Source: Saccharomyces paradoxus (Eukaryota > Ascomycota > Saccharomycetes > Saccharomycetales > Saccharomycetaceae). From it: DNA of 64,000 nucleotides. The notes below the pieces were generated by a model. The model was given only the letters and a program-made list of their open reading frames with translations, was not told the DNA's origin and did no database searches. Shown here one piece after another: positions 29,778-40,221 of this stretch. How positions within the stretch are numbered: position 1 is the stretch's first letter; each line of letters starts with the position of its first letter. The DNA lies in the NCBI RefSeq assembly GCF_002079055.1, contig NC_047493.1, positions 124,001 to 188,000 of the forward strand, read 5' to 3'. The translations under genes and the position numbers were made by a program.

Positions 29778-31175
29778 TTATAGTTTGGAACTCTTGATGT
29801 TCAGTTCTGAATCCTTTCTAATTAGATCTTGATTGTAAAATTCTTCGTAAATACTTAAAGGTTTATGCAGGTCATCGATGGTAGTGTTCACAGCTAAGTT
29901 TTTATTCAATTTGTTGAAAAGGTATTTACCATTTTCTCTTAATTCTATAATATCAGCGTCAACCATTGCCGCTAATAAATCTTTTTTTAAATCCACTATA
30001 TTTTCGATACCGCAGCAAAGACGAACCAAATCTTCGGGGAAATCTCTCTCTTTCCTTAGTTCAGGATCGATGGAAGCATGAGACATCTTGCAAGGCATGG
30101 ATAGAAGCGAATTTACACATCCAAAAGACACTGTCACAGCCCATATACTCAGTTTTTTGGAACTGACCAGTCTCTTTGAATGTTCGAATGACCCTGTTTC
30201 GAAGGATAATACGGCACCTGGGCCATTGTTGAACGATTGGTGCAGTTTAAAATCTGGGTTGGAGCGTAATCCCACGAATCTAGTTTTTGTAACTTTGTTG
30301 GTTCTGGTAGGTTTGAATCCACATGAATCTTCCAGCCAATGGGCCAATATCATAGCATTTCTCTGTTGTTGATATAATCTAACTCCTAGAGTTTTTAGGC
30401 CCCTCACAAGCAGCCAAGAATCCATTGGAGATAATCCGGCCCCTATAGAATTAATGACGAAGTAAAGTTTAGAGGCAATTTCTGGCGTATTGCTGATAAT
30501 AACACCACCCATCAAGTCGTGATGGCCATTCAAGTACTTGGTGGCAGATTCATATACGACGTCGCAGCCTGGATTCAGTTGTAAAGGATTACAATTGAGT
30601 CCACTCATCATAGTATTATCAACGACGACTATGGTGTCAGGAGATATGCATTTCACAAAACGCAATATTCTGGGGATATCTACGACCTTGCAAAGCGGAT
30701 TTGTTGGAGACTCTAGAAGAACACAATCAACTTTGTCTAAAGACTGGAAGACGGTTTTGAAGTTTTCAAAATTGGAAGTGTCCACGTGAACAGAGACTGC
30801 GTGACTCTGCTGCTTGAAAAAATTCAGTAGCCTTTGGGTACCTCCATAAAGATCATCGCCAGCTATTATTGTTGGAGTGTGGTTGTTGGTACCGTTGAGT
30901 AAGACTAGTCCACGCAGGATGACATCCAGCGCGGTCATACCGCTGCTTACAGCCAAAACGTTCTCCTGTGGGACACGATAAAGCTTACCAATCTGGTGTT
31001 GAAGGACACTTCTGGTCGGGTTGCCCGACCTGGAATAATCGTAATTCTGTGCAGCTTCATTATTCAAGTCCACTTTGAAAGTGGTCGACAAGTATACCGG
31101 TGGCACGGAAGCGGAGTGTTGGTCGTTCTGAGAGCCTGTATTTACCACGACTGTATCTAATCTTTTGATCGGCAT
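29778..31175 (-). CDS. STR3: Peroxisomal cystathionine beta-lyase
   Basis: The ATG at 31175 gives 465 residues, as in S. cerevisiae. Str3 splits cystathionine into homocysteine, pyruvate and ammonia in methionine synthesis. It also contributes to release of volatile thiols in wine yeasts. It is a Cys/Met-metabolism PLP enzyme: the motif NYDYSRSGNPTR is near the N-terminus, VVVDNTMMSG carries the PLP-ring Asp, and the Schiff-base Lys lies in YESATKYLNGHHDLMGG. The C-terminus ends in SKL, a type 1 peroxisomal targeting signal. The promoter carries Met31/32- and Gcn4-type sites. Confidence 0.97.
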   Translation of the reverse strand: MPIKRLDTVVVNTGSQNDQHSASVPPVYLSTTFKVDLNNEAAQNYDYSRSGNPTRSVLQHQIGKLYRVPQENVLAVSSGMTALDVILRGLVLLNGTNNHTPTIIAGDDLYGGTQRLLNFFKQQSHAVSVHVDTSNFENFKTVFQSLDKVDCVLLESPTNPLCKVVDIPRILRFVKCISPDTIVVVDNTMMSGLNCNPLQLNPGCDVVYESATKYLNGHHDLMGGVIISNTPEIASKLYFVINSIGAGLSPMDSWLLVRGLKTLGVRLYQQQRNAMILAHWLEDSCGFKPTRTNKVTKTRFVGLRSNPDFKLHQSFNNGPGAVLSFETGSFEHSKRLVSSKKLSIWAVTVSFGCVNSLLSMPCKMSHASIDPELRKERDFPEDLVRLCCGIENIVDLKKDLLAAMVDADIIELRENGKYLFNKLNKNLAVNTTIDDLHKPLSIYEEFYNQDLIRKDSELNIKSSKL

Positions 31176-31676
31176 TTTTTTGCTTGTTTTGGCTTTTTGT
31201 TTGCTTAATTTTTTACTCTTAATGAACTGTAAGTACAGAGTCTGTAAAATGTATAGCTATGGCTATATATATGTATATATATATTATATAAAGCTACAAG
31301 TGTTGCCTTTTACTTTTGTTAACACTGCTTCTGGCCACATTTCAGTCAGGTCCTGGAGGATAGATGGACAGAAGGCCCCTTTCCACACTTTTGCGATGCG
31401 ATGAGTCTTCCAAGGTAGGAGCATATGCCTCCAATAGATTCTCGGCCCGAAGCGGAAAGCATGCTGTGCTCACAGAAATCGTATTGTGTGGAACACATGC
31501 CACAGTTCCAGGAAAGAGTCAGAATGAGTCAGCCGGATGGACCGCTCGCGGACTGTGGCGCCAAATCGAAAAACAGTGGTGAATTTATGGGCGGCTAATC
31601 TGGAGTGTATATGTTTGCAAGTGTATATGCGATAATTAGGTTAGTTTTGTTCCTATGTGTGTATTGTGAATCAGAG
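31176..31676. other. STR3 promoter region and MND1 3' end
   Basis: This 501-base region lies between MND1 (stop at 31677) and STR3, both on the minus strand. TA-rich TATA-like sequence covers about 31263-31290, some 90-115 bases before the STR3 ATG. The upstream control sites are listed separately. The small plus-strand frames here have no recognisable features. Confidence 0.6.
31499..31559. promoter_or_regulatory. STR3: Sulfur and amino-acid control sites upstream of STR3 (Met31/32, Gcn4)
   Basis: GCCACAGTT at 31499-31507 is the reverse of AACTGTGGC, a Met31/32 site. A perfect Gcn4 site TGAGTCA lies at 31525-31531. A second Met31/32-like core GACTGTGGC lies at 31551-31559. All sit 320-385 bases upstream of the STR3 ATG. 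The set fits joint control by the Met4 pathway and general amino-acid control. I see no perfect CACGTG (Cbf1) site. Confidence 0.7.
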
Positions 31677-32420
31677 TTAAACCTCTGTAAACTCTTTGAA
31701 CTCTTCTGGAATTCCAAATTCTTTTTTGATCTGTTCTGGCTTCAAAAAGAATTTCTTGTATAGATAATCAACCAGAATCTCAATGTTGTCAGTAGTTTTT
31801 TCCAGCTGCACTTTCTTTAGGCGAATATTTTGTTTGTTCTCTTGAATTTTTGCTGTGGTCCACCTGATACTTTCTATTTTTTGTAGGCTAATGCTCTTTT
31901 TCTTTATTTCTTCCTGAATTTTTTTTCTCTTTTCCAGTAGAGTCTCCCTATTGTATGACTTTTGACCTATAGAAAATTTTTTGCGCCTCCCCGTTGCCAG
32001 CGTTTTATCTAGCTCTCGTTTATAAATGGTAATATCACACTCTGCTTCATGTATCTTCTTTTTCAGCATCTCACTTGAGTCATACAATTTTTGTAGTGTT
32101 TGGTTCTTGAAGCACCAGTAGATGTTAATGTTACCACATTTTTCCACCGAAATGACGCCGTCTTCATCAATCATTTGTTGTACTAAATCTTTGACGATCA
32201 TAGGTGAGATCCCGCATTTTTTAGGTATGCTTTTCTCTAGTTCCTTGATGTTATAAAATGTGTACGTCTCTTGGAAAAAGTTCAGAATCCGGTTTTTTTT
32301 CTCTTGGAGTGATACTGTTTGCCTCTTTGGTCCCTAATAGTACGAACGGGATGGCAAAATACACGCCTATAAGTTAGTAATCAGTCCTGAATACCCATGT
32401 AGCTGAATGAGACATACCAT
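31677..32420 (-). CDS. MND1: Mnd1, meiotic recombination coiled-coil protein (spliced)
   Basis: Coding exons are 32418-32420 (the ATG alone) and 31677-32333. The intron is 32334-32417 (84 bases): GTATGT at its start, TACTAAC, and a TTAG 3' end. Joining gives MGPKRQTVSLQEKKNRIL... of 219 residues, the S. cerevisiae length. Without splicing, only an internal Met start (MIVKDLVQQ) would be available. Mnd1 pairs with Hop2 to help Dmc1 and Rad51 in strand invasion between homologues. A winged-helix-like N-terminus is followed by a long coiled coil (about residues 80-170, rich in K, E and L) and a C-terminal leucine-rich part ending EEFKEFTEV. URS1-like sequence lies upstream. Confidence 0.96.
32334..32417 (-). 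other. MND1: MND1 intron
   Basis: On the minus strand the intron begins GTATGTCTC directly after the ATG, has the branch point TACTAAC near 32372, and ends ...ACTATTAG at 32334. An earlier TATAG lies only a few bases after the branch point and would not keep the family protein start. Splicing restores the 219-residue protein. Confidence 0.93.
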
Positions 32421-33042
32421 TGTTGAGTGTTTTTGATACTACAAATAAAGTTCCTGCTTTTCAATCTACAACGCAAAGAATAATGGCGGCGCGGACAATC
32501 ACCTTTTTATATACGGTTTCGCAATCTGGGCGGTTATTTTAGCTTCTTTTTGGCGCATAAAGTGCATGAAAGATAGCAAATCTTCTTCGATGTTCAAGAT
32601 TTTCAATATCAGGAAGATTTTTTAGCCAGCCTTCATGGGAATAGACCTACATTGAAAAGATAATGTTTAAGTAACGCCTAACCACAGAGCCCCTTTCAAG
32701 TTTTCTCTTCTACTAAAAGGGAAGAAAATTGCTCCTTTGGTATCGGCCGCACAATTAAGAAGGTTGAATAGAGCACTTCTAATGCTCCTCGTACTTTGTG
32801 GGTCGTTGACCAAATAGTACGACGCTTTTGTTTTGACGGCGACACACTATAATGCATGGCGCCTCCGGGTTATCCATAGATAGGGGCACCCGGAAATAAT
32901 TCTAAGTAGAAGAAAGTTGATGTTGATCATTATATGCTTCACAAAAGGGTTGTGAAAGATCTCGCCGTTTTAGTCGACCGTCAGCATAAGTAAAGGCCAC
33001 ATTTTGAGTTAAAAGATTTCGTTTTCTTTATACTGAGTCAAA
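32421..33042. other. MND1-GTS1 divergent intergenic region
   Basis: This 622-base region holds both promoters. URS1-like sequence lies near MND1. No open frame corresponds to the dubious S. cerevisiae ORF YGL182C in a way I can support. Confidence 0.5.
32527..32536 (+). promoter_or_regulatory. MND1: URS1-like site upstream of MND1
   Basis: TGGGCGGTTA matches the Ume6 site TCGGCGGCTA at 8 of 10 positions, 107 bases upstream of the MND1 ATG. A second GGCGGC core lies near 32485. Early meiotic genes are normally controlled by Ume6/URS1. The match is imperfect, so this is tentative. Confidence 0.4.
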
Positions 33043-34017
33043 ATGAGGTTTAGGAGTTCTTCCCATAGCTTGAAAAATGTTGACAGAGAGTTAAAGGACT
33101 TGATTAATTCTTCCGAAAATGCCAACAAATGTGGTGAATGTGGTAATTTCTACCCAACTTGGTGCTCAGTCAATTTAGGAGTTTTCCTTTGTGGTAGGTG
33201 TGCTTCTGTTCACAGAAAGGTTTTCGGTAGCAGGGACGATGATGCCTTTTCTAACGTGAAATCATTATCGATGGATAGATGGACAAGAGAGGATGTTGAC
33301 GAATTAGTGAGTCTTGGAGGCAACAAGGGAAATGCTCGGTTTTGGAACCCCAAGAATGTTCCTTTTCCTTTTGACGGGGATGATGACAAAGCTATCGTGG
33401 AGCATTATATTAGAGACAAATATATTTTGGGCAAGTTCAGGTATGATGAAATAAAGCCTGAAGACTTTGGGTCTAAAATGGATGATTCTGACAGGGAATC
33501 TGATAGGTTTGCTGAAAGACATAGAAGTGGGAGCAGGAGCAGATCTCATTCTTTCTATAAAGGGGGCCATAATAGGTCTGACTATGGCGATTCGAGAGAT
33601 TCCTTCCAAAGCAGCGGAAGCAGATATTCTAGGCAGCTGGCAGAACTCAGAGACATGGGTTTTGATGATACAAACAAAAATTTAGATGCATTATCGTCCG
33701 CTCACGGCAACATCAATAGAGCAATCGACTATCTAGAAAAAAGTTCAAGTTCAAGAAATAGTGTATCAGCAGCAGCGGTAACATCAACTCCACCCTTGCC
33801 CAGGAGACGTGCAACAACAGGTGGTCCACAGCCAGCTATCTTTGATGGTACAAACGTAATCACACCGGATTTCACTTCAAATTCAGCATCTTTCGTACAA
33901 GCAAAACCAGCCGTTTTCGATGGTACCCTCCAACAGTACTATGATCCCGCTACCGGAATGATTTACGTAGATCAGCAGCAATACGCCATGGCTATGCAGC
34001 AGCAACAGCAGCAGCTT

Positions 34018-34067
<50 letters not shown>

Positions 34068-34068
34068 C

Positions 34069-34106
<38 letters not shown>

Positions 34107-34248
34107 AGCTCAGGCTCAAGCTCAGCAGATCCAGATGCAACAGCTTCGGATGCAACAACAGCAACAGCAACAGCAACAGCCGCAACTGACATACCAGCAA
34201 ATGCAGCAGGGAGGAAACCTGCCACAAGGCTATTTCTACACACAATAA
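33043..34248 (+). CDS. GTS1: Gts1, Arf-GAP-type zinc finger protein with Gln-Ala repeats
   Basis: The ATG at 33043 gives 401 residues, near the S. cerevisiae 396. Gts1 affects metabolic oscillation timing, heat tolerance, flocculation, budding and endocytosis. The N-terminal Arf-GAP-like zinc finger is clear: [20 protein letters not shown] then [13 protein letters not shown]-like segment lies near residues 195-235 ([20 protein letters not shown]). The C-terminal third is Gln-rich, with 17 Gln-Ala pairs encoded by a CAGGCT hexamer array and flanked by polyglutamine. This tract is known to vary in length among yeasts, which probably explains the length difference. Confidence 0.97.
34021..34122 (+). 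repeat. CAGGCT hexamer array in GTS1 (17 units)
   Basis: Seventeen tandem hexamers are seen, mostly CAGGCT with one CAGGCC and two CAAGCT variants, coding (Gln-Ala)17. It is flanked by CAG/CAA glutamine tracts. The variants near the 3' end suggest an older edge and a more recently expanded, uniform 5' part. Confidence 0.95.
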
Positions 34249-35200
34249 GACAAGACTCATGATGCTGCTCCGCATTACATACGATATAGAATGACACTAA
34301 GTAATCGAAGACATCTACAAATAACGATTATATATCATAATTAGTCATCTCCTCTATTGTTTTCACCCTACACAGCCCCATTACACGCCTGCTCCAGACG
34401 TTTCACGTTGACTTTAATGACTAATACCACTGGATTTGATCCACACTTTGCGTAAAAGTCACCTGGGTGGCGTTTTCCGCTCGCGCTCCGCCGGTGAGAG
34501 CGAGAAAAAAAAAGGGATTCGGCGGTAATGTAAGGGAAAACCCACTAGTTAAAATCAATGAGATAAGGAACTCTCTTTTTTTCCCGTTACTCATCTTTTG
34601 TTTGTTTGTTTCGTGTACCTGTAATGAATCTTATCGGAGTAACTATTACTGAAAAGCCATACCGTTAAAGAAGCAAGCATATCATTCGTATTCAAGCAGC
34701 TGCTTTTTCTTTTTAACTGCTCGGCTCTGATTCCTTACACTTTTTCCCTCACCTACATCAGTTTGTGATTTGTAACTTATCGATCGTGGAATCGATGGAA
34801 TTCTGAAAGTCATTTGGTTGGCAACAAAGGAATCAAGCATATCAAAAAAACAGCTTATACTATTAATATCTTCCCGATAGTACTATTTTTTTTAGCTTTT
34901 TATTTTTTAGGCCGAGGTTAATTCTAGAACGCCACATTTCATTACCTTTAAATTAAAGTACTGAGGCCATCTTTTACCCTTTTTTAGTTTCTGGGGAAAC
35001 AACGAGCAGTACTATAGAAGATAAAAAAGATATAGTGCAATCGTAGTAATAGAACCCATAGTAGAATAACACATAATATAATAAAAATAACAGGGAAAGG
35101 AGATAGGATAACAATATCATTGGAATCTCCACAAAACAAATTCGAAGCTACCCCATATTTTTAAGTCTGTTTTATAATATCAGATAAGAAAGAAAGAAAA
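34249..35200. other. GTS1-ATG1 intergenic region
   Basis: This 952-base region holds the GTS1 3' end and the ATG1 promoter and leader. An imperfect inverted repeat lies at 34480-34488 and 34496-34504 (CTCGCGCTC and GAGAGCGAG). Next to it is a URS1-like TCGGCGGTAA at 34519-34528. Both are about 680-720 bases upstream of ATG1. The leader is A-rich. No gene is seen. Confidence 0.5.
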
Positions 35201-37894
35201 ATGGTAGACATCAAAAATAAAGACCACACAACCTCTGTGAACCGTAATCTAATGGCAAGTGCAGGAAATTATACCGCTGAGAAAGAAATCGGGAAGGGCT
35301 CGTTTGCCACTGTATATAGAGGGCATCTGACATCCGACAAATCTCAGCATGTAGCCATCAAAGAAGTATCACGGGCGAAATTGAAAAATAAGAAATTATT
35401 GGAGAACTTGGAGATAGAAATCGCTATTTTAAAAAAAATCAAGCATCCTCATATTGTCGGACTTATTGACTGTGAGCGAACATCAACAGATTTCTATTTG
35501 ATCATGGAGTATTGCGCTCTTGGAGATCTAACATTTCTATTGAAAAGGCGTAAAGAATTGATGGAGAATCATCCTCTACTAAGAACGGTATTTGAAAAAT
35601 ACCCCCCACCCAGTGAGAGCCATAACGGCTTACATAGAGCGTTTGTCTTGAGTTATTTACAGCAATTAGCGTCCGCTTTGAAGTTTTTAAGGTCTAAAAA
35701 TTTGGTTCACAGGGATATCAAACCTCAAAATTTACTGTTGTCTACACCATTAATCGGTTACCATGATTCAAAAAGTTTTCATGAGCTTGGATTTGTCGGT
35801 ATTTACAACTTGCCCATTTTGAAGATTGCAGATTTCGGATTTGCAAGATTTCTACCAAACACGTCATTAGCAGAAACTCTTTGTGGCTCGCCATTGTATA
35901 TGGCGCCTGAAATTTTGAATTATCAAAAATATAATGCTAAAGCGGACTTGTGGTCTGTTGGCACAGTGGTATTCGAGATGTGTTGCGGTACTCCGCCATT
36001 TAGAGCCTCTAATCATCTCGAATTATTCAAGAAAATCAAAAGAGCAAATGATGTCATAACGTTTCCTTCATACTGCAATATTGAACCAGAGTTGAAAGAG
36101 TTGATTTGTAGTTTATTAACATTTGATCCAGCCAAGAGAATAGGATTTGAGGAGTTTTTCGCCAATAAGGTAGTCAATGAAGACTTGTCGCCTTATGAAT
36201 TGGAAGATGATTTACCTGACTTAGAATCCAAATCCAAAGGGATTGTTGAAAGTAATATGTTTGTATCTGAGTATTTGTCTAAACAGCCAAAGATTCCGAA
36301 TAGTAATAATGCAGATCGTCAATCAACAACAGGTAATCCGGAAGAACTCAACGACGCTCTCAAGAATAGCGATATATTAACCACCCCGGCTGTCAAAACA
36401 GATCGTACGCAAGCCATAGATAAAAAGGGTTCGAGTAATAAATATCATAATAACCTAGTTTCAGATAGAAGCTTTGAGAGAGAATATGTGGTAGTAGAGA
36501 AGAAATCAGTTGAAGTTAATTCATTGGCAGACGAAGTCGCTCAGGCAGGATTCACTCCAAATCCTATAAAGCACCCAACTCCGACTCAAAATCAGAACAT
36601 TTTATTGAATGAACAATTTTCTCCAAGTAACCAACAGTACTTTCAAAATCAAGGGGAAAATCCGAGATTTCTGAGAGCCGCATCATCTTCTAGTGGGGGG
36701 AGTGATGGGTCTAGACGACCATCTTTGGTAGATAGACGCTTATCTATATCCTCGCTGAATCCATCTAATGCATTGTCAAGAGCCCTCGGTATTGCGTCAA
36801 CGAGATTGTTTGGTGGTACAAATCAACAACAGCAACAGCAACAAACCACATCTTCCCCACCATATAATCAAACTTTATTGAATTCCCAACTCTTCCATGA
36901 ACTTACCGAAAATATAATATTAAGGATAGATCATCTACAACACCCGGAGATGCTGAAATTAGATAATACTAACATTGTTAATATTTTGGAATCTCTGGCT
37001 GCAAAGGCGTTTGTTGTTTACTCTTATGCAGAAGTAAAATTTTCTCAAATTGTTCCATTATCGACAACATTGAAAGGCATAGCCAACTTTGAGAACAGAC
37101 GCAGTATGGATAGCAATGCTATCGCAGAAGAACAAGACTCGGACGATGCAGAAGAAGAGGATGAAACATTGAAAAAGTACAAGGAAGATTGTTTATCCAC
37201 GAAAACTTTTGGGAAAGGTAGAACTTTATCTGCCACATCTCAGTTGAGTGCAACTTTCAATAAACTACCACATTCGGAAATGATCCTGTTATGCAGTGAG
37301 GCCATTGTTTTATATATGAAGGCTTTATCCATTTTATCAAAGTCTATGCAGGTAACGTCTAATTGGTGGTATGAATCTCAAGAAAAATCATGTTCTTTAA
37401 GAGTTAACGTATTGGTACAGTGGCTAAGGGAGAAATTCAATGAATGTTTAGAGAAAGCCGATTTTTTGAGGTTAAAAATTAACGACTTGAGATTTAAGCA
37501 TGCCTCTGAAGTTGGTGAAAACCAAGCTTTGGAAGAGAAAGGTAGCACAGAAGAGCCAGTATATTTAGAGAAGCTATTATACGATCGTGCTTTAGAAATT
37601 TCTAAGATGGCCGCACATATGGAATTAAAAGGAGAAAATTTATATAACTGTGAATTAGCTTATGCAACTTCACTTTGGATGTTAGAGACTTCCTTGGACG
37701 ATGATGATTTTACCAATGCCTATGGTGACTACCCTTTCAAAACTAATATCCGCCCAAAAAGTAACGATGGTGAAGATAAAGAGAAATATCACAGCGTACT
37801 GGATGAAAATGACAAAATGATCATAAGAAAGTATATTGATAGTATTGCTAATAGGCTAAAAATATTGAGGCAAAAGATGAACCATCAAAACTAA
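35201..37894 (+). CDS. ATG1: Atg1, autophagy-initiating Ser/Thr kinase
   Basis: The ATG at 35201 gives 897 residues, the S. cerevisiae length. Atg1 with Atg13 and Atg17 starts autophagy and the Cvt pathway at the phagophore assembly site. The kinase domain covers about residues 24-325. It has the [11 protein letters not shown] glycine loop, the ATP-binding lysine in HVAIKEV (K54), [15 protein letters not shown] and the activation loop [13 protein letters not shown] with the autophosphorylated Thr. The middle is disordered. It carries the Atg8-binding motif YVVV (in REYVVVEKK, about residue 430) and a short polyglutamine. The C-terminal MIT-type domain (about residues 590-890) binds Atg13. Confidence 0.98.
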   Translation: MVDIKNKDHTTSVNRNLMASAGNYTAEKEIGKGSFATVYRGHLTSDKSQHVAIKEVSRAKLKNKKLLENLEIEIAILKKIKHPHIVGLIDCERTSTDFYLIMEYCALGDLTFLLKRRKELMENHPLLRTVFEKYPPPSESHNGLHRAFVLSYLQQLASALKFLRSKNLVHRDIKPQNLLLSTPLIGYHDSKSFHELGFVGIYNLPILKIADFGFARFLPNTSLAETLCGSPLYMAPEILNYQKYNAKADLWSVGTVVFEMCCGTPPFRASNHLELFKKIKRANDVITFPSYCNIEPELKELICSLLTFDPAKRIGFEEFFANKVVNEDLSPYELEDDLPDLESKSKGIVESNMFVSEYLSKQPKIPNSNNADRQSTTGNPEELNDALKNSDILTTPAVKTDRTQAIDKKGSSNKYHNNLVSDRSFEREYVVVEKKSVEVNSLADEVAQAGFTPNPIKHPTPTQNQNILLNEQFSPSNQQYFQNQGENPRFLRAASSSSGGSDGSRRPSLVDRRLSISSLNPSNALSRALGIASTRLFGGTNQQQQQQQTTSSPPYNQTLLNSQLFHELTENIILRIDHLQHPEMLKLDNTNIVNILESLAAKAFVVYSYAEVKFSQIVPLSTTLKGIANFENRRSMDSNAIAEEQDSDDAEEEDETLKKYKEDCLSTKTFGKGRTLSATSQLSATFNKLPHSEMILLCSEAIVLYMKALSILSKSMQVTSNWWYESQEKSCSLRVNVLVQWLREKFNECLEKADFLRLKINDLRFKHASEVGENQALEEKGSTEEPVYLEKLLYDRALEISKMAAHMELKGENLYNCELAYATSLWMLETSLDDDDFTNAYGDYPFKTNIRPKSNDGEDKEKYHSVLDENDKMIIRKYIDSIANRLKILRQKMNHQN

Positions 37895-38538
37895 GTAATG
37901 CATATCATGGTTTTCTTGTTAACTATATATGATCTGCTGTATCCATGGGTATTTTCATGATCATGTTGCGCTACTCTCAAAATGCTTTACTAGTTTGTCA
38001 TTAAAGTATTAAAGTTTTATTTTTGTTTTCGGTTTTGTTTTGTTTTTATTTCTACCTGATTTTTTTGGAATCCGGTTCTTTTCTACCTCGGATGGGTTTT
38101 ACTTTGATGTTTAAATGTTAATTAAGGAATATTGAATTCCTTCGGTTTCGGTGAGTGTTTTTCTTTTAAAGTTTTTTTTTGTTGCGTTTTTAGTATCTGC
38201 CTTTGGCTATATATATCCATTTAATCTAATTTCTATTCCTTCAAAATTTCGTTCTTCGAGCCTTTTGTTCTTTTATACATATATATATATATATAATGTA
38301 TTCGAGAAAGCTTGAACTAACAATTAACGTCTTGAATATTTGTGTTGTGTGCCATTGTTGTTTATTTAATGTTTTGTTGTTTGTTTTTATTTTCAGCTGT
38401 CTCCGATAATTTTTGAAAACGAAATGATACCAAAATATTTGGTATTATAATCCAATTCTGTGTCGTATCTACATCTTTCTATCGAGTATTTCTAGTCATA
38501 TATTACATTTATTAAAATATACTTTTACACATATTATG
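37895..38538. other. ATG1-TOS3 convergent 3' region
   Basis: This 644-base region is T-rich, lies between convergent genes, and has an ATATATATATATATA run near 38279-38295. It probably contains the two 3'UTRs. No gene is seen. Confidence 0.5.
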
Positions 38539-40221
38539 CTAAAGCTTATAAAGCGACATTCGCCTTCTCGTACGCTGGGCGTCGCTAGCCTCAAATACAA
38601 GTGATGCATCTGCCTCTATTTTAAGGTCATCCTTACTATTAGATTTCCCTTCCACCAGGTGTGCTTTCATTCGTTGAGGCAAATTACCGATAGGGGTCAG
38701 AGCAGGGCTCAAATCTGCTCTGGTGCCTTCGAAGGAATATTCTCCAAGAGGGGACATAGTTGTATGTTGCGGGAGCCCGCAAAAATTGACCCTTAATGAA
38801 CTTCCGTTCTCATCTGTCAAGCATTGCTGATCACTAATGGACGGGGCATCCTGAATACTGACCTGAGATGCGAAGGGTGTGGATGATGTGAAAGAGGAAA
38901 AGGACGAATAGGATGACTCCCTAGAACCAACGCTGTGATACGCTGAGGGTGATAAGGTATTTGCGTCGTATGCTGGTGGAAAATATGTTGAATTTCTGTC
39001 AACACTATTCCTAAGGTTGTTGTAATCAAAATTTTCCATATAAACGCTATCTAAAGAGGCAAAAGACGAATTTACTGGTAGGCTGAGCAATTCTACCCTT
39101 TTGCATGAAGAGGGTGGTGAAACTTTGAACTCACGGAACGTCTCCAAATTGGTCAATAGGGATGTCGCAACATTTTGACCATAATGGCATATAAATGGAT
39201 GTGCCTTGATTTCTGCTAATTTTATCCGCTTATCAGGATCTTTCTGCAATAGCTCGTTCAGTAAATCTTTAGCATCACTGTACTCTTCGACTGTGATGTC
39301 TGAGGTGCCACGGTTTAACATTTCGTCATAAGACGGGAATTCTAAAGGCTTATTGATAATGTTGTCGAATAGTTCCAATCCAGAATTGGCATTAAAGGGT
39401 AATCTTCCAAACAACAAACAGTACAGAGTAACCCCCAATGACCAGATGTCAATGGCGAATGGGCAGAAACATGCCCTTTCAGCGGAACAAAGCTCAGGCG
39501 CAAGAAAAGCAGGAGTTCCTAATGCCTTATATTGTAAAAGTTGTTCATGCGATGATTGAATATTAGTACTTCCGGCGGCAGTTGAAGTGGCAACGCCAAA
39601 ATCAGATATTTTCACTGTTCCATTTGATGAAATTAACAGGTTCGATGGCTTGATATCTCGATGCGTTACTCCCCGGAAATGTAGATACTCCAGACCCGAT
39701 ATCACATCTAAAACTATCTTCCTCGACTGTTGAAAAGTGAGTATTGAAGGCCCCACCGCTTTTATCTCCATTTTGTTTTCTGGACACCATTTAACGGGCC
39801 CCCTTGAGCAATATTCCAATACAAGATAAACTTTTGAGCTCTCGGGATCATTCAAAATTTCGTATAATTCCACAACGTTTTCGTGATGACATCTTTTCAT
39901 TACCTCGATCTCTTGATTAACCCTTGGACTTTCTACTTTTAATTGAAGAGAATAGCCGCTTCTTTTTTCGAATTTATTAAGAATTTTTATCGCAACCAAC
40001 CCACCTGTGTCGAGGTCCCTTGCTAATTTCACTTTGCCATACCGTCCATTACCCAAAGTGGCTAAAATTTCAAAGTTGTTAAGGATTTGTCTCTTTGTTA
40101 AGGGATTATAAGATAATTTGACTTTTTTTGTCTCTTTTATACGACTACTACTATTGCTCGCATTATTATATAACAGAGATGATTGAGGCAGCGGCTGAAC
40201 AGGTTCTTTAAGTAGTACCAT
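38539..40221 (-). CDS. TOS3: Tos3, Snf1-activating kinase
   Basis: The ATG at 40221 gives 560 residues, the S. cerevisiae length. The frame extends three codons further only to a TTG. Tos3, with Sak1 and Elm1, phosphorylates the Snf1 activation loop and so switches on the glucose-starvation response; it is an LKB1/CaMKK-type kinase. Kinase motifs are present: LGNGRYGKVKLA, VAIKILNKF, THRDIKPSNLLI, SDFGVATS, and GTPAFLAPEL in the activation segment. The C-terminal 200 residues are Ser-rich and without a clear domain. Its name marks it as a target of the G1 factor SBF; candidate SBF cores lie far upstream. Confidence 0.97.
   Translation of the reverse strand: MVLLKEPVQPLPQSSLLYNNASNSSSRIKETKKVKLSYNPLTKRQILNNFEILATLGNGRYGKVKLARDLDTGGLVAIKILNKFEKRSGYSLQLKVESPRVNQEIEVMKRCHHENVVELYEILNDPESSKVYLVLEYCSRGPVKWCPENKMEIKAVGPSILTFQQSRKIVLDVISGLEYLHFRGVTHRDIKPSNLLISSNGTVKISDFGVATSTAAGSTNIQSSHEQLLQYKALGTPAFLAPELCSAERACFCPFAIDIWSLGVTLYCLLFGRLPFNANSGLELFDNIINKPLEFPSYDEMLNRGTSDITVEEYSDAKDLLNELLQKDPDKRIKLAEIKAHPFICHYGQNVATSLLTNLETFREFKVSPPSSCKRVELLSLPVNSSFASLDSVYMENFDYNNLRNSVDRNSTYFPPAYDANTLSPSAYHSVGSRESSYSSFSSFTSSTPFASQVSIQDAPSISDQQCLTDENGSSLRVNFCGLPQHTTMSPLGEYSFEGTRADLSPALTPIGNLPQRMKAHLVEGKSNSKDDLKIEADASLVFEASDAQRTRRRMSLYKL

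Noticed and set aside
33883-34297. Long minus-strand frames opposite GTS1 coding Leu-Ser or Glu-Pro repeats
   Set aside because: They are by-products of the CAGGCT hexamer array, which has no stops in several frames. No conserved domain outside the repeat.
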